Of a DNA stretch of 64,000 nucleotides, positions 1 through 13,940 are shown piece after piece; the stretch's first letter is position 1, and each line of letters starts with the position of its first letter. Location of the stretch: NCBI RefSeq assembly GCF_027942865.1, contig NC_134526.1, positions 12,308,284-12,372,283 of the forward strand. Direction: 5' to 3'. The notes under the pieces were generated by a model that was not told the origin of the DNA, did not search any database, and saw only the letters and a program-made list of their open reading frames with translations. A program made the position numbers and the translations under genes. The DNA comes from Odontesthes bonariensis (taxonomy: Eukaryota; Chordata; Actinopteri; Atheriniformes; Atherinopsidae).

Positions 1-2968
1 GGAGGAGGCAGACTGACACCCTTGGGGGGAAACTGATTGCCACTAAGACTGCCATTTTGTAGAATATATCATAGGCACAAAAATAGACATGCAAAAACAG
101 CTGCAGACAGTGATTCTTCAAACAGTTGTATGCAAAACAGCCCCCAGAATCCTTTGATTTTTACCTTTCTAGACTCCTGACTGTTGGGAATGGTTTGTTT
201 TGAATCCAAGGTTATCCATTACAGTTACACAAACCAATCTGTTTCTCTCTGAACCTTGTTCAGGACTTTACCAGCATGTGTTAGCAGGTCTTGATGATTG
301 ATCTTTTAAACCTCCAGATGAGGTCAAAACCAACTCTTCTGTGATTGAACGGTCTGCTTCTGTGAGACACAAAGGTCACGTGCCGGGTCGGTCTGTGCAC
401 CACCAATCAAAGGCCAATTATTTTTTCCATTCTCCACTAAACAAAGTCACTCAGTGTTCTCTAGCTAATTTGATCTTACTCTATTTGTTGTTATAAAGGT
501 AAAGTGTGTTTTTATGAAGCTGAAAACATAGCTTTTACCAAGCTAAAAACATTAAATTCATAATGTAACAAAACCATCTCAGCAGGAGAATATTGAGCTA
601 TTTTGCCTAAAACTGTCAAGGAGGCCTGTGGGAATTTCAGCTTTTGTCCTATGTTCTTGTCCATCTGTTTCTATTAAATATAAGCCTGAGTGGGATATTT
701 TTCATTTACTGTGTGCATGTTAATACACACAGAGTGTTTCTTGTAGATGTGCACTGAGCCAGACTCCTTGCAAGTTAGCCTTGAGCTAAAAACACAGAGC
801 TGCTGCGTCAACGTAGATGTTCATTAAGCCTGATGAAAACAGAGCAGAGATGAGCCATTTCCACAAAGCATCCAGAAATAAGCAAAGAGGCTGAAATTGC
901 CATTGTTATAATATGTGAGAAGAACGTAAGTAATATCAACACAATGGAAATCCCTTTGGCCTCCACTAATATGTAATGACAGAGCTAGACCTGTTGTATA
1001 GGCTACAGTTCCGACACCAACCTGTAAACAGCACAGACATACATACCTCCACACACAAACACATACTGAGCAGGCTGAATTTCATCACTACTCATGCTAA
1101 ACAACATTTATTAAAAAGCCCCCATTCCTCTGTGCACCCGTCTTTCTGACTAGTGTGTAGCACAAACACCCACAGATTGCACACATCACCTCACGGATGT
1201 GCTAAGGTACACACACACACACACACACACACATGAACACATACAGTTGGAGCCAGCTTGGTGTGCCCTAAGAACTGAGCTTGTTGGAATCAAATTATTT
1301 CTCTCTCTCACCGCCCACAGAAGGAGAAGGGCAGGCAGAGTCAGTCCCAATGCACTAAAGATTGGACTGCCTCAGCGCGTGTCCTGGGGTCTGAAATACA
1401 AATCAGCCTCTCCTCCAGTCAGCTGGAGTTGGCCCCTCTCCCAGTGGCCTGTCAGCATGGCCGTCTGTGGCATTAAAAAAAGGCAAACAAATAATAAGAG
1501 GTGTAAAAGAAAAAATACTGCCGATGTTGTCCTCTGAAGGCCCCCCTCCACACTCTCAGGGGTATGCTATTACTTTAACAATCATCCTGTTTGATGTGTT
1601 ACTCTTGTATTAGGAGCACATTTGGGCTTCATCTGTGTCTCGAGGAGGATGAGGGGGATATTATGGGAGTCAAAAGGAGTCCAATAATGTAAACTACCTT
1701 TTTCATTTAGAAGAACATCTGGGGATTTTGGATTACACTAAGGATAGACTGGAAGACGTAAAAACCACACGGCCTTGACAATCTCTCCCTCTCTGACAAT
1801 CTATATCAGACATAATGGAAATGAGTCACATAAACTGCTAACACAACTATTCTATGTTGAAAAGGCTGTATATTCTTGTATGTTAAAAATATCTGCTTTA
1901 CAGCTCTGAGAAGAAGATGATTAGAATGAAAAAAAAACATCCTAGTTGCATTACCATTGTCTTGTTGAAAAGATAAATGGAGCTATTGTTGAGTAAGGAC
2001 AAAGTAATTGTATCAAATTTGTATCCTTCCATGACTCACTTGATGAAAAGCCTTTGATCTAATCTGTTTGGTTAACATGCATCATATAATTTAATTTAAA
2101 AGCTGGTGGAGCTGTTACCAAGTGGGGTTTAAGTGAAATGTAATTCTACTGTTTGTCCGCAGATACACCTGGTGTCCTCTCCCTAATTCAATGAATATTT
2201 TACTGTCATATCTGATCGGAGAGCAGCCATGTGTGCTAATTTGGTGCTGTCTGAAACCATCTGTGTGACATTACTGTGACACATGACCTGATGTGGCATG
2301 ATTTTGTCCCTTCTTTTTAAAACCACCGTCTGGGTCTTTCTTTTTTGTCCTATTTATTGAGTGTATGCTTTTATTAGCCTGTTATCTTAATTGTTTGCAA
2401 CCCTTTCATCACAGTCGTGTCAGAGGTCAGGAGTATCTCTTCATCCATGGACTGCCACGCCAATGGGTTCTTCAGCACTGCACTTGCAGTGTACTTCTGG
2501 TCATCCACCCACTGAGCCCCAAACCACTCTCTGAAAACAATAGGCATTGAGTGCGCACGGTGGCAGTATCTCAGTCATGCATGCACGCGCGCACCCACCA
2601 GACCTTTAGTGCCATTAAAAGAACTGCTCCTTGTGTTACTCATCAACCACTACATATAACATGTGGACCCTCTTAAAATTGTTGCTGGTAGTTACAGATG
2701 CTGTTCCTGCGTTGTGAGTTGGCGGCTGGTTTGGGCTTCGTACACATCTGACACAGTCTATCCAAAGACGCATAACGCATCGGCACCGAATACCCACGCG
2801 TCCCGCCTCTCGATAGAAAGCCCAGCATATCTGTTAACCCTTGAGGCACACTGCGTTATTACGCACTCATTAAAATGCCCCCACCCCTCCCCCGTTTACG
2901 CATATGCCTTGTGGGCTGTCATGGGCTATTATTGGCATGTTTGGAATGCGCACCACTCGCTCGCCTAC
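1..2968 (-). other. pde4a: 5' part of a long pde4a intron
   Basis: This stretch lies downstream, on the minus strand, of the splice donor that ends the pde4a exon at 2969, so it should be intronic. I looked for the next PDE4A exons (the part beginning RFEAEN in the human protein, and UCR1) and did not see them, so the rest of the gene should lie beyond position 1. The sequence is AT-rich and holds a CA microsatellite at 1209-1233. No open frame here resembles a protein I recognise. Alternative PDE4 first exons could be hidden in it, but I see none. Confidence 0.7.
1209..1233. repeat. (CA)n microsatellite
   Basis: About twelve uninterrupted CA dinucleotides, inside the pde4a intron. A length-variable marker site; no function is implied. 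Confidence 0.95.
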
Positions 2969-3264
2969 CGTTTATTCCCGACACAATTTCCGATGGAGGT
3001 GTTTGTGGTCCCGTGGAAGGAGGATGGCCAGGACATCCGAGACTTTTTCAGTCCTGGTCGGTCGCTCGTATCCATGGCGTCGGAGCGCTCCATGTGCCGG
3101 TGGTGATGCCGGTCGGTGTCGGAGTATCCCCGGTGTTTGATTTTTATCGGGGTCCGAGGTTGTCTCCAAAGATGCTGCGGAGGCTTTAGAGTCGCCTGTC
3201 CTTCCCGGGGAACCGGGAGCGACAGGGACAGGCTCTTCTTCGAACATGGTGGTGGTTCCATCAT
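2969..3264 (-). CDS. pde4a: pde4a long-isoform first coding exon (cAMP phosphodiesterase 4A, partial gene)
   Basis: This exon encodes the isoform-specific N-terminus of the cAMP-specific 3',5'-phosphodiesterase PDE4A. The reading frame starts with tandem ATGs at 3264 and 3261 and runs 98 codons plus two bases to a donor (CG|GTAGGC) at 2968/2967. The peptide shares long blocks with the start of human PDE4A4: SLSLSLPVPREGQATLKPP, QHLWRQPRTPIKI, RGYSD, DAMDTSDRPGL and MSWPSSFHGT. In the family this segment precedes the UCR1/UCR2 regulatory modules and the catalytic domain, and it contributes to targeting and SH3 binding. Those later parts lie off the left edge. The exon is notably GC/CpG-rich against AT-rich flanks, as expected for a promoter-proximal exon. 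Assignment as PDE4A rather than another PDE4 paralogue rests on these long matches and on the neighbouring TYK2/CDC37/RAVER1 genes. Confidence 0.93.
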
Positions 3265-4141
3265 TGTTCAAAAAATAAAGATACCTTTTAACTGACTGGT
3301 GAAATAATATGGCTGTATTCGTTTATTTCAAGCCCAATACAAAACGTTTCATGTCCCTTTCTGCCACTTGATCTCTGAGCGAACAAATCAAAGTGACAAA
3401 GTCCAGCAGCCCCGATCTGAATCTTGCTTTCTGAATAACATCAAAAACTGTCACAGTGATAACCTGACAAGTCGTCCAAAAATAGTTACTCTCATTGTTT
3501 TCGATGCTGATCAGTTTCAGTTTATTCCTGAATTTCCGTTGTGCCGTTATCCTCACCAGTCCGGGGTTTTGGTGATGAGACACTGGTCCTGCTGCTTCTC
3601 CTGAAGTTTGACGCCTCATCGCCCATGGCGCACAACCGGATGACCGTATTTATTTTACAGTATTTATTGCCTTTTATCAGCCACTTATTGCAGAGACACA
3701 GAGAACGCCGGCGCTGGCTCCTCTCTGTGTGCGTTGTTATTGCTGTCCGTATGTCAGTTGAGCTAAGATCTCCAAGCAATTTCCATAAAAGTACTCAGTC
3801 TATCACGGTTCATATGGAGCTACATGCCATAGCGCACATACAGCACAGAGGTCTCCAGTAATCCCTCCACGAAGATGATTGATCCAACAGTTTTAGGAAG
3901 ATATTAAACTGGACTCAGTTACCCTCTTCAATAAATCAGGATGATGTGAAGAATTGTCAAAAAAACTAGATGCGATCCTGTGTTATTTGCAGTCCAAATT
4001 CCTTACTGTTTCGGGGTCTTTCGTGAGAATGCACCATAAAATGACTAGTTACGGAGGTTCAGTCATCCTGCCCAGTATGGCACATTATCTCCTCATCCTC
4101 ATATTTGCTGGAGTTCGACGACAAACATTGGCTTCAGCACA

Positions 4142-4200
4142 TTGCGCCCTCCCTCTCCCTCCCTCTCCCTCCCTCCCTCTCCTCTCCTCTCCTCTCTCTG
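4142..4200. repeat. CT-rich polypyrimidine tract
   Basis: A run of CCCTCT/CTCCCT/CTCTC units, almost pure pyrimidine on the plus strand. Simple sequence in the region upstream of pde4a. Confidence 0.85.
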
Positions 4201-4721
4201 TGGTGGATGGGTGGTTGTTCCTTATATGCGCTCATCCATTATGTTTTGCCCCATGCATGTTCACTGCGCATTTCCTTCACAGAAAACAAACACAACAAAT
4301 CGGTCCAATTGTATGAGCTGGGCTCATAGCAGCAGACGTAACATCTGAAATTACATTGTTTTACCAATTTTTCCAGCTGATAGTTGTCAACATGTCTTAC
4401 CGCGTCTAAGCGAGTTCCATGGTGATCGTAATAATCTTTTTGGAGTGAAAATACTGAGACTTCCCAGTCCTGGAAGTGTCCCTGCAACCAATGTATTTGT
4501 TAACATCGCCAAAAGTAAAAAAGTATCTTATTTGTAGATGTTCTTACATCGTTAAAAAGTCTCATACCCATCATGGCCATTGTAAAAGCACCTGACTATT
4601 CAGAACAGTCTGCTGTCCTCAGATAGTTTCCTATCAATGTCTACCTAAAATCTATGAATAAACACTTGATTTCAAGTTAAGTGAATTTACATTTCACATT
4701 CTATAAGTTTGGGTTTCTCTG

Positions 4722-4788
4722 CTCAAGCTGCTGCCCCCGCGACCCGACTCCCAGACAAGCGGAAGATAATGGATGGATGGATGGATTC
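4722..4788 (+). repeat. 3' end of a teleost interspersed repeat (GGATGGATGG tail)
   Basis: The segment reads CTGCTGCCCCCGCGACCCGA, then a GCGGAAGATAATGGATGG tail. From general knowledge this is the tail of a very abundant fish SINE/LINE-like family. Fragments at 25602-25915 and 45028-45135 in this window look like other parts of the same family. It is a 5'-truncated copy with no coding content. Confidence 0.7.
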
Positions 4789-7700
4789 TATAAGTTGGCA
4801 CTGAATGTTTCACTGTTGCAAATGTGGCTAAATATCCTTAAGCTACCAATATTTTATATTATTACCACAAGTAAAGGATTACTCTGTTCATCCCCCTTCA
4901 TGTTTCAGCACATTTACTGTAATTCATGTAAATTATATGATATATTATGTTTTTTGGAGCAGCCACTGTTAAGTATTAATGTAATAGAGCTTATAATCAA
5001 GTTAATTTAAATCTAGAATTTTCATAGAGTTCACAATTGAACATTTCTGATTGCATTTGGAGATAATCCCAGACGTGAATTTCTTGATCTAAAAAATGAT
5101 ATCAGCACTTTCCTTGCAGATCATTTTAACCAAAGAAAAATTACACAAACTTAACAAAGCATCCACATTACTTATGTTGATGTTTAAGACCTTCACGTGG
5201 GATTTGATGACTTAAATTGAAACCAGATAAGCAAAGCTGTGTCAGTACACACACATTTTTAGATGGGAGGAGATTCACAGGTCAAACAGTCGCAGCAGTT
5301 GATACACTCATAAATCAATCTCAACCAATGACAAGGCTTTAAACGGCATGTTTATTCCTTACTGTAAATCTTTCATTTGTATTTCAAATTCAAAGAACTA
5401 ATTATATTTTGTAGTACAGTGACTAGAAATACACTAAATTTGAATTTTAGGCCACAGTGATGTCAACTGAAAATGGGCATAAACATTTCATTCAAAGGGA
5501 ATTTTGTGGTTCATACAGACTTTTCTAAAAGCCCTCTCTAATTAGTTTGACAGTGAGCTGTAATCAAATGCTCAGGGTTTATTTTGCATTTTAGATATTC
5601 AGCTCCTGTGTCAAACTTTGCAGTTCTGATCAGAATTACTGACACCCATAAATAAAGAATAAAATAGAAGGTCTGTGGAAATAAATTCAAATAACTAATC
5701 TTACATAATCAAAAATGTTCAATTGAAATACAAAAGGTAAGAGAAGAAGTAGCCTAAAATATTTTTAAAAAATGAAAAGAAAATTAGTATTAGTGAAATA
5801 AAAGAAGCACAACATGTACAAAGGAACTAACATTTAGTTGCAGAAACTTTGGCAAGTAGTCATGAAGCGCCTTTCTGCCACTCTTATATCTATGCATTCG
5901 CCCTCTTTAAAATTTACAGAAGTCCTCTTTGCATTCTCAGATTTCCTCTCTTTTTGTGCATTTTCATTACAGTTGACAGTCAAGACAGTCCGTTCTTTTC
6001 TTTTCTCACACAGAATACCATAGCATCCCTGCAGCATGAAAGAGACCACCTGATGCAATGCTTTCCCAGAAATCTCTACTCTGGTTTTGTTTGTTACAGA
6101 GTATCCCAGAAACACTGTGGTTTATCATTTGCCTGACTTCAGACCTCAAAACTATCATCCAGTCCAGCAAATGAACAAATCCATCTAGAAAAAGACAGAA
6201 AAAGAATAGAGACTCATTGAGCACAAAGGGATACCTAATTACAGGATTATTATTACTATTAGGTTTTTGTCTAGTCTGAAATTCTGCCTCATTGAGGGCA
6301 AAGCTTTTGCAAACATTCTTGCATCTTTGTAGCTTTCTTTTAACGTTGGTGTTTTCTTTGCTTTCAACCTATAGAGCCCACCCTGGTTCTGTGGGAAGTG
6401 TAGGGTACAGGCTGAAGTTAACACCCCAGATAGGTGCACGTCAGCCCGAAGCCATTAGGTCCGGGAAAAGTCTTGTTCACGTTATAAAATTCCAAAACAA
6501 GGATTTCAAGGTCTTTGGCAAATCGCCTTGTAGGTTTTGGGATTTCTCCTTTTTCATGCAAGAAAATCCATAATTTATTGGTTATATTAGATCATGTAAA
6601 TGCTGAAAATTAAGCATTTGCAATTCCTTATTGTTTCCATTTGTTCACAAAACAAATTTCACCAAAAGTATGTCAATAAGTGTCCAATGTACAACTTATA
6701 ATTGATTGCTTGTTTTTCTTTTTATATTACTGTATTAAAACTTTCATTTATTTTAGGAAGGACTCATGGAAACCGATAAGTTCCAGCTATGCTATTATCA
6801 GTGTATAGTTCAGTGGCAATAAGAAACTCCAAATGTCCTTCAACCCATACAGTCGTACATTAACCTTTTCTCCTCATCACAACTGAAGCATTTGCAGCTG
6901 AAATTGAGTGTGAGCATGTCCACACCTGAGACCATTTCCTGAATATTTTTTTTTAGATAAAATGTCATGGAAAAGCATTCAAAACCCCCTCATCCATGAA
7001 ACATCTGATAAAAACCTGGTTTAGGGAGCACTTTAGAGTCAAGATACAGATTGGCCCCTCAGACATTTCCTATTGGGGATGCAGGCTGCTCGCTGGTCTC
7101 AGTACGGCGCTCTTACTTATGTGGCGAGGAGATATAGGTTGGCTGATTTTGCTATCACACAGGCACACAAAATGAGGAAGGCCCACGTCCACAAGTACAG
7201 GGCTAAACACGGCACACAGAAAGGAGATGCCCCCTCTAGCAGAGGCCATCAGCACCTAAAGAAGGCAAAAAAAGAAAAAAAATAAGGGAATGACTGGTCA
7301 GAGGGTTTTCCAGAAAATCAATATAAACCAAGATCTTATATCCAACACAGCTAATCCAACTCCGTGATTTAATACCCACTCACGTTAAAATGAACAAAAA
7401 CCAAAAAGTAAAAGACAAAGCAACCCAAATAGGCAAAACAGCGCTAGAGTTCCAGCTAAGGTATTAGCTCAGCTTCACAGGTGTAGGCCAGTGGCAGCAG
7501 GAGAAGTTGTGAAAGGCTGCACCAGAAGGCTTCAATCCAGCCTACATACCGATCAGGCAAGTGCTTGTTGGCTCCAGGGAAAGAAAGAGCTTGAGCTCAA
7601 CCAGCCAACTTAAAGCCGAGAAACACACACTCGGCACAATGCCATCAGGAATGAGGGATGTACCAGCAGTAAGCGAGGGCCTACACCGAAACCAGCTGCA

Positions 7701-10700
7701 AAATGAAGCAGTTACAATAAGCAAATTTACTTCAGTTTACAAGAAGAACAGAGCTGCAGGAGCAGCAAACCATACCTGCAGCAATGTCAGAGGGTAGACA
7801 CCCAGGAAGCGGGCGGAGACTAGAGCTGAGAGCACACATACTATTTGCAGCCACAGCCTACTTTCACAGGCTGCTGCGTTTGAGTGACAGGCTGGTAAGT
7901 TTCATGCAATTAGAGGGACCAGTTAGCCAAAGTCAGATAGGAATATAATATTCCTCCTGCTACACTTAGGTGAGCCTTGAGATTTCCAAAGAGTTGGAAG
8001 AAGCTGCTTGGAAACAGGACATCTTGGCTGAACCTGATACAGACAAGAAGGGAAAACAGAGGACAAATAGATGTTTGGATGCACCATAGAGTTACAGCAT
8101 TGACAGCTTATAGCAAGAAGATCTTGTTAGCTAGATGTGCTCCAAAGCTCAAAAACAGTTCCATGACTCCGAAGCCCAATGCCAAAAATAAAAGGGTGGC
8201 AGACTATGATAACTTTGCTAAAACCATAGTGACTTATGGTGGATGCTCTTGTATGATGTTGGCTAATGTATTGCTCACAGCTGCTGTGCTCCATGTGTTG
8301 CATCCTGTTGTCTAGCGAGAGAGAGAAGCTGCACTGGGGAAGTGGTGTCAGTAAGAATTACCTACAAGTCCAACTTTTCCTCAGGGTCGACTGAAAGCAT
8401 TCCCTCATTTCTCCCAAAAGGTGGTGCCTGCACTCTTGCCCATTCAAACAGAAGGGAAGGACATAAACAGAGAGAGATGGAAGGCATATTAGATGATTCA
8501 CATTAAATATAAATGTGGAAAAGGCACACACATTTCTGCTGCTCTTCCTTGAAATGTCAAAAGATTGCCTATATCCTGTGGACATGTATCTAGATCTTTG
8601 CAAATACAACTCACATGCAAGTTATGGTCTTAGGACAAAACAAGAGCGAACCATTAGAAACACAGCCTCACGAGGTTTTAGACTTCTTGTGCAGTTTCTA
8701 TCTATACTGTAATTACTGGCTTCAAACTGACACTCTAAGGAGCTATTTTGCTCTTGTCTACGCGTCTTCTCTCTTTTTCTCTCTGCCTTGACCTAAATTA
8801 AGGCATTATTTTACTTGTGAGTGTCCAAGAAAGAAGAAAAGCACTCCCTTTCTGTCGTTTGTGTTTGATGGGAAGAAAATATTGCTTTGAGCTATGATAT
8901 TAAACTCCAAAACCAATGTACTGCAAGTAAACAGACACGATAAGAACATATGGTACAAGAAGTGAAATACATACAATGAAGAAATGTGGTGGTGATGATT
9001 AAAGGCATAACGTTGTACAGATGATCTGACTGAAGCGACTGAAAAGATGTTCAAATCATTTTGCATGGAATGTAGCACATACATATATAATGTCTATGAG
9101 TTTAAGGATACATTGTTCAACATGCAGCCACAGTACTTGACTCTTTATTTTCATCATCCAAGAGTGTCTCAGGACTCACTCAAAAGTTAAGATCCACAAA
9201 GTCACTCTACTCAAGCCTAGTCCAGGGGGGGAACAAGGAAGACTTTCTCAAAAAACGACTTAACAGCTTCATTGTGAAATATTTGCCACAAAACTTAAAG
9301 TTTAGATTAGTTTGGAAAATTGTGGTTGCAGCACCGTTACTGGAGCTGAGCTGCAGAAGCTTGCGAAGCAACTCAGTGGAACAGAAGAGCATTAATCATT
9401 TTGTCAGTGTCTTTAAAGGCTGACGCAGGCTAATATTAGAAGGGTTTTCTCAGCTGAATAAAAAAAGAAAGCACAGTCCAACATCTTTTCTTGCTTTTTG
9501 AAATGGGTTAAATATGGAAGGCCAACGATGTCAGGCTGTTGACTGTCTGCTCCTGCCTGATGCAAATTTATTTTGACATTCAGACGCTCTTGAAATGTAT
9601 GTATATGTATGATGTAGGGTCAGATACACGCAACCTTGCTCTGAATTAAGTGCTTTGAGGAAATTCATGTTGAATACAATCACAAACTGCAACTCCAGGT
9701 TTGTTCACAGTCTTAAGCCAAATCATGCCATCTTGATTCAAGGTCTTTTGTTACTTTACCTCCCTGCTACAAAACAGAATAAATCTTCTACAGAACTAAA
9801 CATTTGAATGTCTTGGTTTTCTCAGGGCAGCTTAACAAAAGTACTTTTATTAACTGGTTCCTTGAGAGAAGATTGTCTGACTGTCCTTTAGAAATGAATA
9901 CGAGAAAAAAATGAGAGAAAAAGCAAGCTGTAACAGGATGCAGAAAAAATATCATGTGAAAAATATGTTTTTCTATGTTTAAAGCTGCTGAAACGAGAAT
10001 TTTAAAAAAAGCCGTTAACGGCACAGGAAAAGATCAGACAGACACTAAAAGTGTAACTGAAGACTGAAGTTATTAGAATCAGACGGGAGAATTGCTTCTA
10101 TTGGAAAGACTTTAAAAATAAATGGAATTCCTCTCTGACGGACTGTTTCTGCCCAATTAAACACATGATTCAGTTGCTTTATCGTACTTTAACTGAGTAC
10201 TCAAAGACTCCTGTAGTGCTTTTTTAAAAAAAGAAACTAACTTCCATTTTTATCGTGATAAACCTTGACCAAACATGAACATGAAAGACTGTCTAGATGT
10301 TGTGCTGCCTGTGCAGTGGAAGCGGAAAGTCAATTACATTTTTTTTTCAATGTTCTCTGAATTAAGAAAAAATATTAGTAAGGAAAGAAGGATGGAGTGG
10401 ATGACAAAATGACCATGGACCGCAGTGCAGACTGGAGCGATTCTCTGTGGTGTGGAAAACAGAAATGCTTCTCTTGCCTGAGTCAGCTGTGCACTTCATT
10501 TAGTGAGCATCTGATTTATTATGACCAACCTCGCCAAATGGCGTTCCATGTTATACATTCATATTGTGGGGAATAATTGAAATGCCAAGCAGTCGTACTT
10601 ACTCAGTCCATGCGGAAGAGACGGTTGTGCGGGCTGTGGGGAAAACATCATGTATCTTCCCTGTTTTGATATTTTAATGTCAGTTGGTAGGAGTGTGTAC

Positions 10701-13700
10701 AGGATTTCTATATATGTAGACACGAGATTAAACTGAACTTTTGAGCAATTTACCGTTTACAGCTAAGGGCCAATTACCGAAGGCAGCAAGTCCTGCATGT
10801 CCAAAAAGACCATCGTCGACCTGTCTGGCCTCTGGCCCTCGTTGGGCATCAGGGAATGCCGGGAAACAGATCCCAGTGAAGCGCCATGAAATATTAATCC
10901 CGACTTCTTTCCTGACAGCGAGGAATAGTCTGGCAGCCAATATGTGTGCGTCTCCATGTGTGTGGCTAAGGTTTTGTTGACACATATATAGGATGATAAA
11001 AGTAGATGGAACATGCTAGAATTTGGGTGTTTGCGTGAGAGAAAGACAGAGGAATGCGGCTGTGCTGCAGTAATGCGTCAACAGTGTCTTTGCTCTCTAT
11101 CACTTCAAAACAAGTGATAGAAAGCATTCCCTTAGAACAACTCTAGGTTGTCTGTCTCTTTTCTAGTAGAAGTGCATAGACTTTACTGATTCGAAACTAA
11201 TGTTGGAGCAGAAATGTTTAAAAAAAAAAAAATGAAATTCTCCATATTTTGAACATCACCGAGCACAATCAAAGGAATGAGATCTCACTCAAATGTTTGT
11301 ATAGCTGAAGGCAGAGCAGGAAAAGAGTCAGTGCAGTAAGGGTAAGTGTTTTATGAATGCATCACAAAAGTCAGGCAGCGTTTCACTTTAGGGGACAATC
11401 TTTGGACCAGTGAGACCATAAACGGCATGATAACTAGATTTCAGAGCAACTAAGAACTTGTGTTAATTGTGTTGTAGAGCTGTAATGGCAACAGGAAATG
11501 GGACTCAAGCACCAGAATGACCACAAGATTTTCCTTTCGGTCCACAAGGCCTCCCAGTGCATTCTCATGTTTTCAGTAGCATGGAAATGTATTTATTGAT
11601 GGATTATAAAGAAAAAGAAGTTTTCAAGTTGAACCACTTTGTATGACCACTTAAAACGTGCACTTATAAAGAAAACCTTAAGTAGCAAAAACTAAAAAAG
11701 AAATGGATATGAATCCTTCTCTGGTTTCAGTCAATGTATCAGAAGAAGCGTGATGTATCATTTTCGTTGGTAACAAACTTTTGGTTTGAATGCCAGATTA
11801 TGCCTTTTAAAACAAGTGCATGTTGAATTAGAAGAGCATAAGCAAATCTGTGAATGTCTGTTGCTGTACTGGGATCCTTCTTTAAAAAATGAGTTTTTAA
11901 ATTGTGTGGTGGAAAGACGTAATTTGCTAAAAGTTTTAACCAGGTTCATGTGATTTTATCTTCTGACGGTATCAGAACTACCTCTGTGTAATGGACGTTT
12001 AATGAATATTCAAGGCTGAAACCATGTGAAGTACCTCAGTGCGTACAGTGGAGAATAAAGCGTCTTGTTTTTCAGGATCTTCATTTTTTCACTTGAAGTG
12101 TGTCATTTTCAGACCATAAGGCTGCTTTGAGGACATTGCTTTTATTTCTCATAACCAGAAGGGGTTATCTAATTTTTGTGGGGCCACTGTGATCTACAGT
12201 TACACGGAGGATTGAGTCGAACAGATGAAGAATGAAGAGAGCAACAATAGCCAAGCTTATTTCAGGGGAATAAGGGGATGTGTTGGGTCTTGGAATTTAA
12301 ATCCCCGCTATATTATAATCTTGTTTGGGTTCGGGAGCGGTAGCGTAGTTCAAACTGAACAGCTCTCTCCCACCTCTAAATTCTGGGAAATGCAGACGAG
12401 CAGCTTTCTTCTGGTCTACCGAGATGTTCCTCTGTTTTATAGACTGTTTGTCACAGGGGGAGTGGGTTGATTTCTATGACTAATCCTGCTAAAAACAGCT
12501 CTTATGACATACCTTATTTGGCTACACTTTGTTGCTGCTGTACTGAAATAAAGCTGCAATAAATTGTTGTACATATGATTTCAGTCATGTTTTTAACATG
12601 TACATTATTGCATTTATGCCTAAATGCACTCATTTCTATTCAATGCAAACTGGCCAAGAAGTCAAAGGCAGTTAAATTTTTGTTTCTGGAGCACACACCA
12701 TGGAAGGAGGAAACATCTGTTCTGGTGTTTTATGTTTGTCATTTGTGATAAATGATGTTGCAGGGATTTGTCTTCGGAGCGCTGCCTTCTTCCACCATGT
12801 ATTTGGAAGGGGGGAAAAAAAGAAATCACAGGTTTCAGCAGCATTCACCAGCAACTGCGCAGGGTAACTGTGTGGGTGGAAAAATAAAAAGCAGAAATCT
12901 AAATGTGTCTGACACACCGTCCGCAGAGCCTCGCTGCATCCCTCTGAGAACCCTGGGTAGACTGGCTGCAGGTATGAGAAACAATTCATGGGTGCCAGAA
13001 GCATAAAAAATAAATATTACAGGACATAAAGCCAGAAACTGGGAGAAACACATTAATATAATGTGTCTGAACAATTCCTTCGTAATGTTCTCGTTTCCAT
13101 TGTCCTTTACAGATTGATGATAAAATAAAAAGCAGGAGTATTGCTCTCTCTCCGATTTATTTCCCAAATCCCATGGCATGACAGAAGCAAACATAAAGCA
13201 ACCCCTCGCCCAATCAGTGTTTAAAAAAAAAAAAAAGGAGTTTTATATGGTTTTGCCGATGAGGGAAGGTCTCCATAAGCAGCTCTGCTCCTCAAGGCTC
13301 AGCGGGAATGCGAGAATAAGGGCTAATCAAAGCCTCTCATCCTGGAGGCTGCTGAGAGGAGGAGGACTTCCTCTTGCCTTTTAGCACCTCAGTCTGAAGG
13401 GTTTCACTGTAAAGGGGTGAGTACAGCCTTACTGCCCATCACCCAGACAGACGACTTAAAGCTTTACGGGGCTATCTGACAAGATCTCTGCTGACCTTCC
13501 ATCACTTTAAGACTGTGCTCAGAACACTTGGCCTATGAGGACATGGCTGACATTTAAAGTCTATTTTTTTTTTTCCCCCAATCAAATCTGAATGTCATCA
13601 GACAGTCTAATCAGAGAAATGTGTTTCAAGTCACTTCTCAGTTTGACAGATTTAACTTTAGTTGTTTTGAGCAGCCAGTCATCAGCCTTTATAGCCGATT

Positions 13701-13940
13701 ACTGAATTTGTTGTGAAATAATTATCTATCCAGGGAGCACACATTATCCTCTTAGTAGCAACCTGCTTAACATTCAAACAGGTCACATTCACAGCAGTGA
13801 AGCACTGATAGAGCCCATTAGCATCACCTGAGACACAGGCAAAGGCACCTCAGCAGCAGATGAAATAGGTTTGCTCATCAATTATTAAGCATTACAGTAT
13901 GCACATCTTACACCAGTACCACTTTTTTTTTTTTTTTTTT

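Larger units (their letters stand above)
3265..13940. other. Intergenic DNA upstream of pde4a; no supportable gene
   Basis: About 10.7 kb separates the pde4a first exon from the inferred end of raver1. The first ~0.6 kb (3265-3900) is relatively GC-rich and should hold the pde4a promoter and 5' UTR. The rest is AT-rich, and its open frames are short and unlike known proteins. It contains a CT-rich tract at 4142-4200 and a 3'-end fragment of a fish repeat at 4722-4788. Compositionally less AT-biased patches at about 10740-10990 and 13250-13500 look more complex than their surroundings. These could be conserved non-coding elements, but I cannot test that without alignment. Confidence 0.6.

Noticed and set aside
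2972-3271. Second 99-codon minus-strand frame (starting MNNDGTTTMFEEE) overlapping the pde4a exon
   Set aside because: It is a shifted frame of a GC-rich coding exon. The PDE4A frame has clear family identity and a proper donor; this one has neither.
7070-7285. Overlapping 60-70-codon frames on both strands near 7.1 kb
   Set aside because: There are no splice context, domain or family features; the lysine-rich end comes from an A-rich run.
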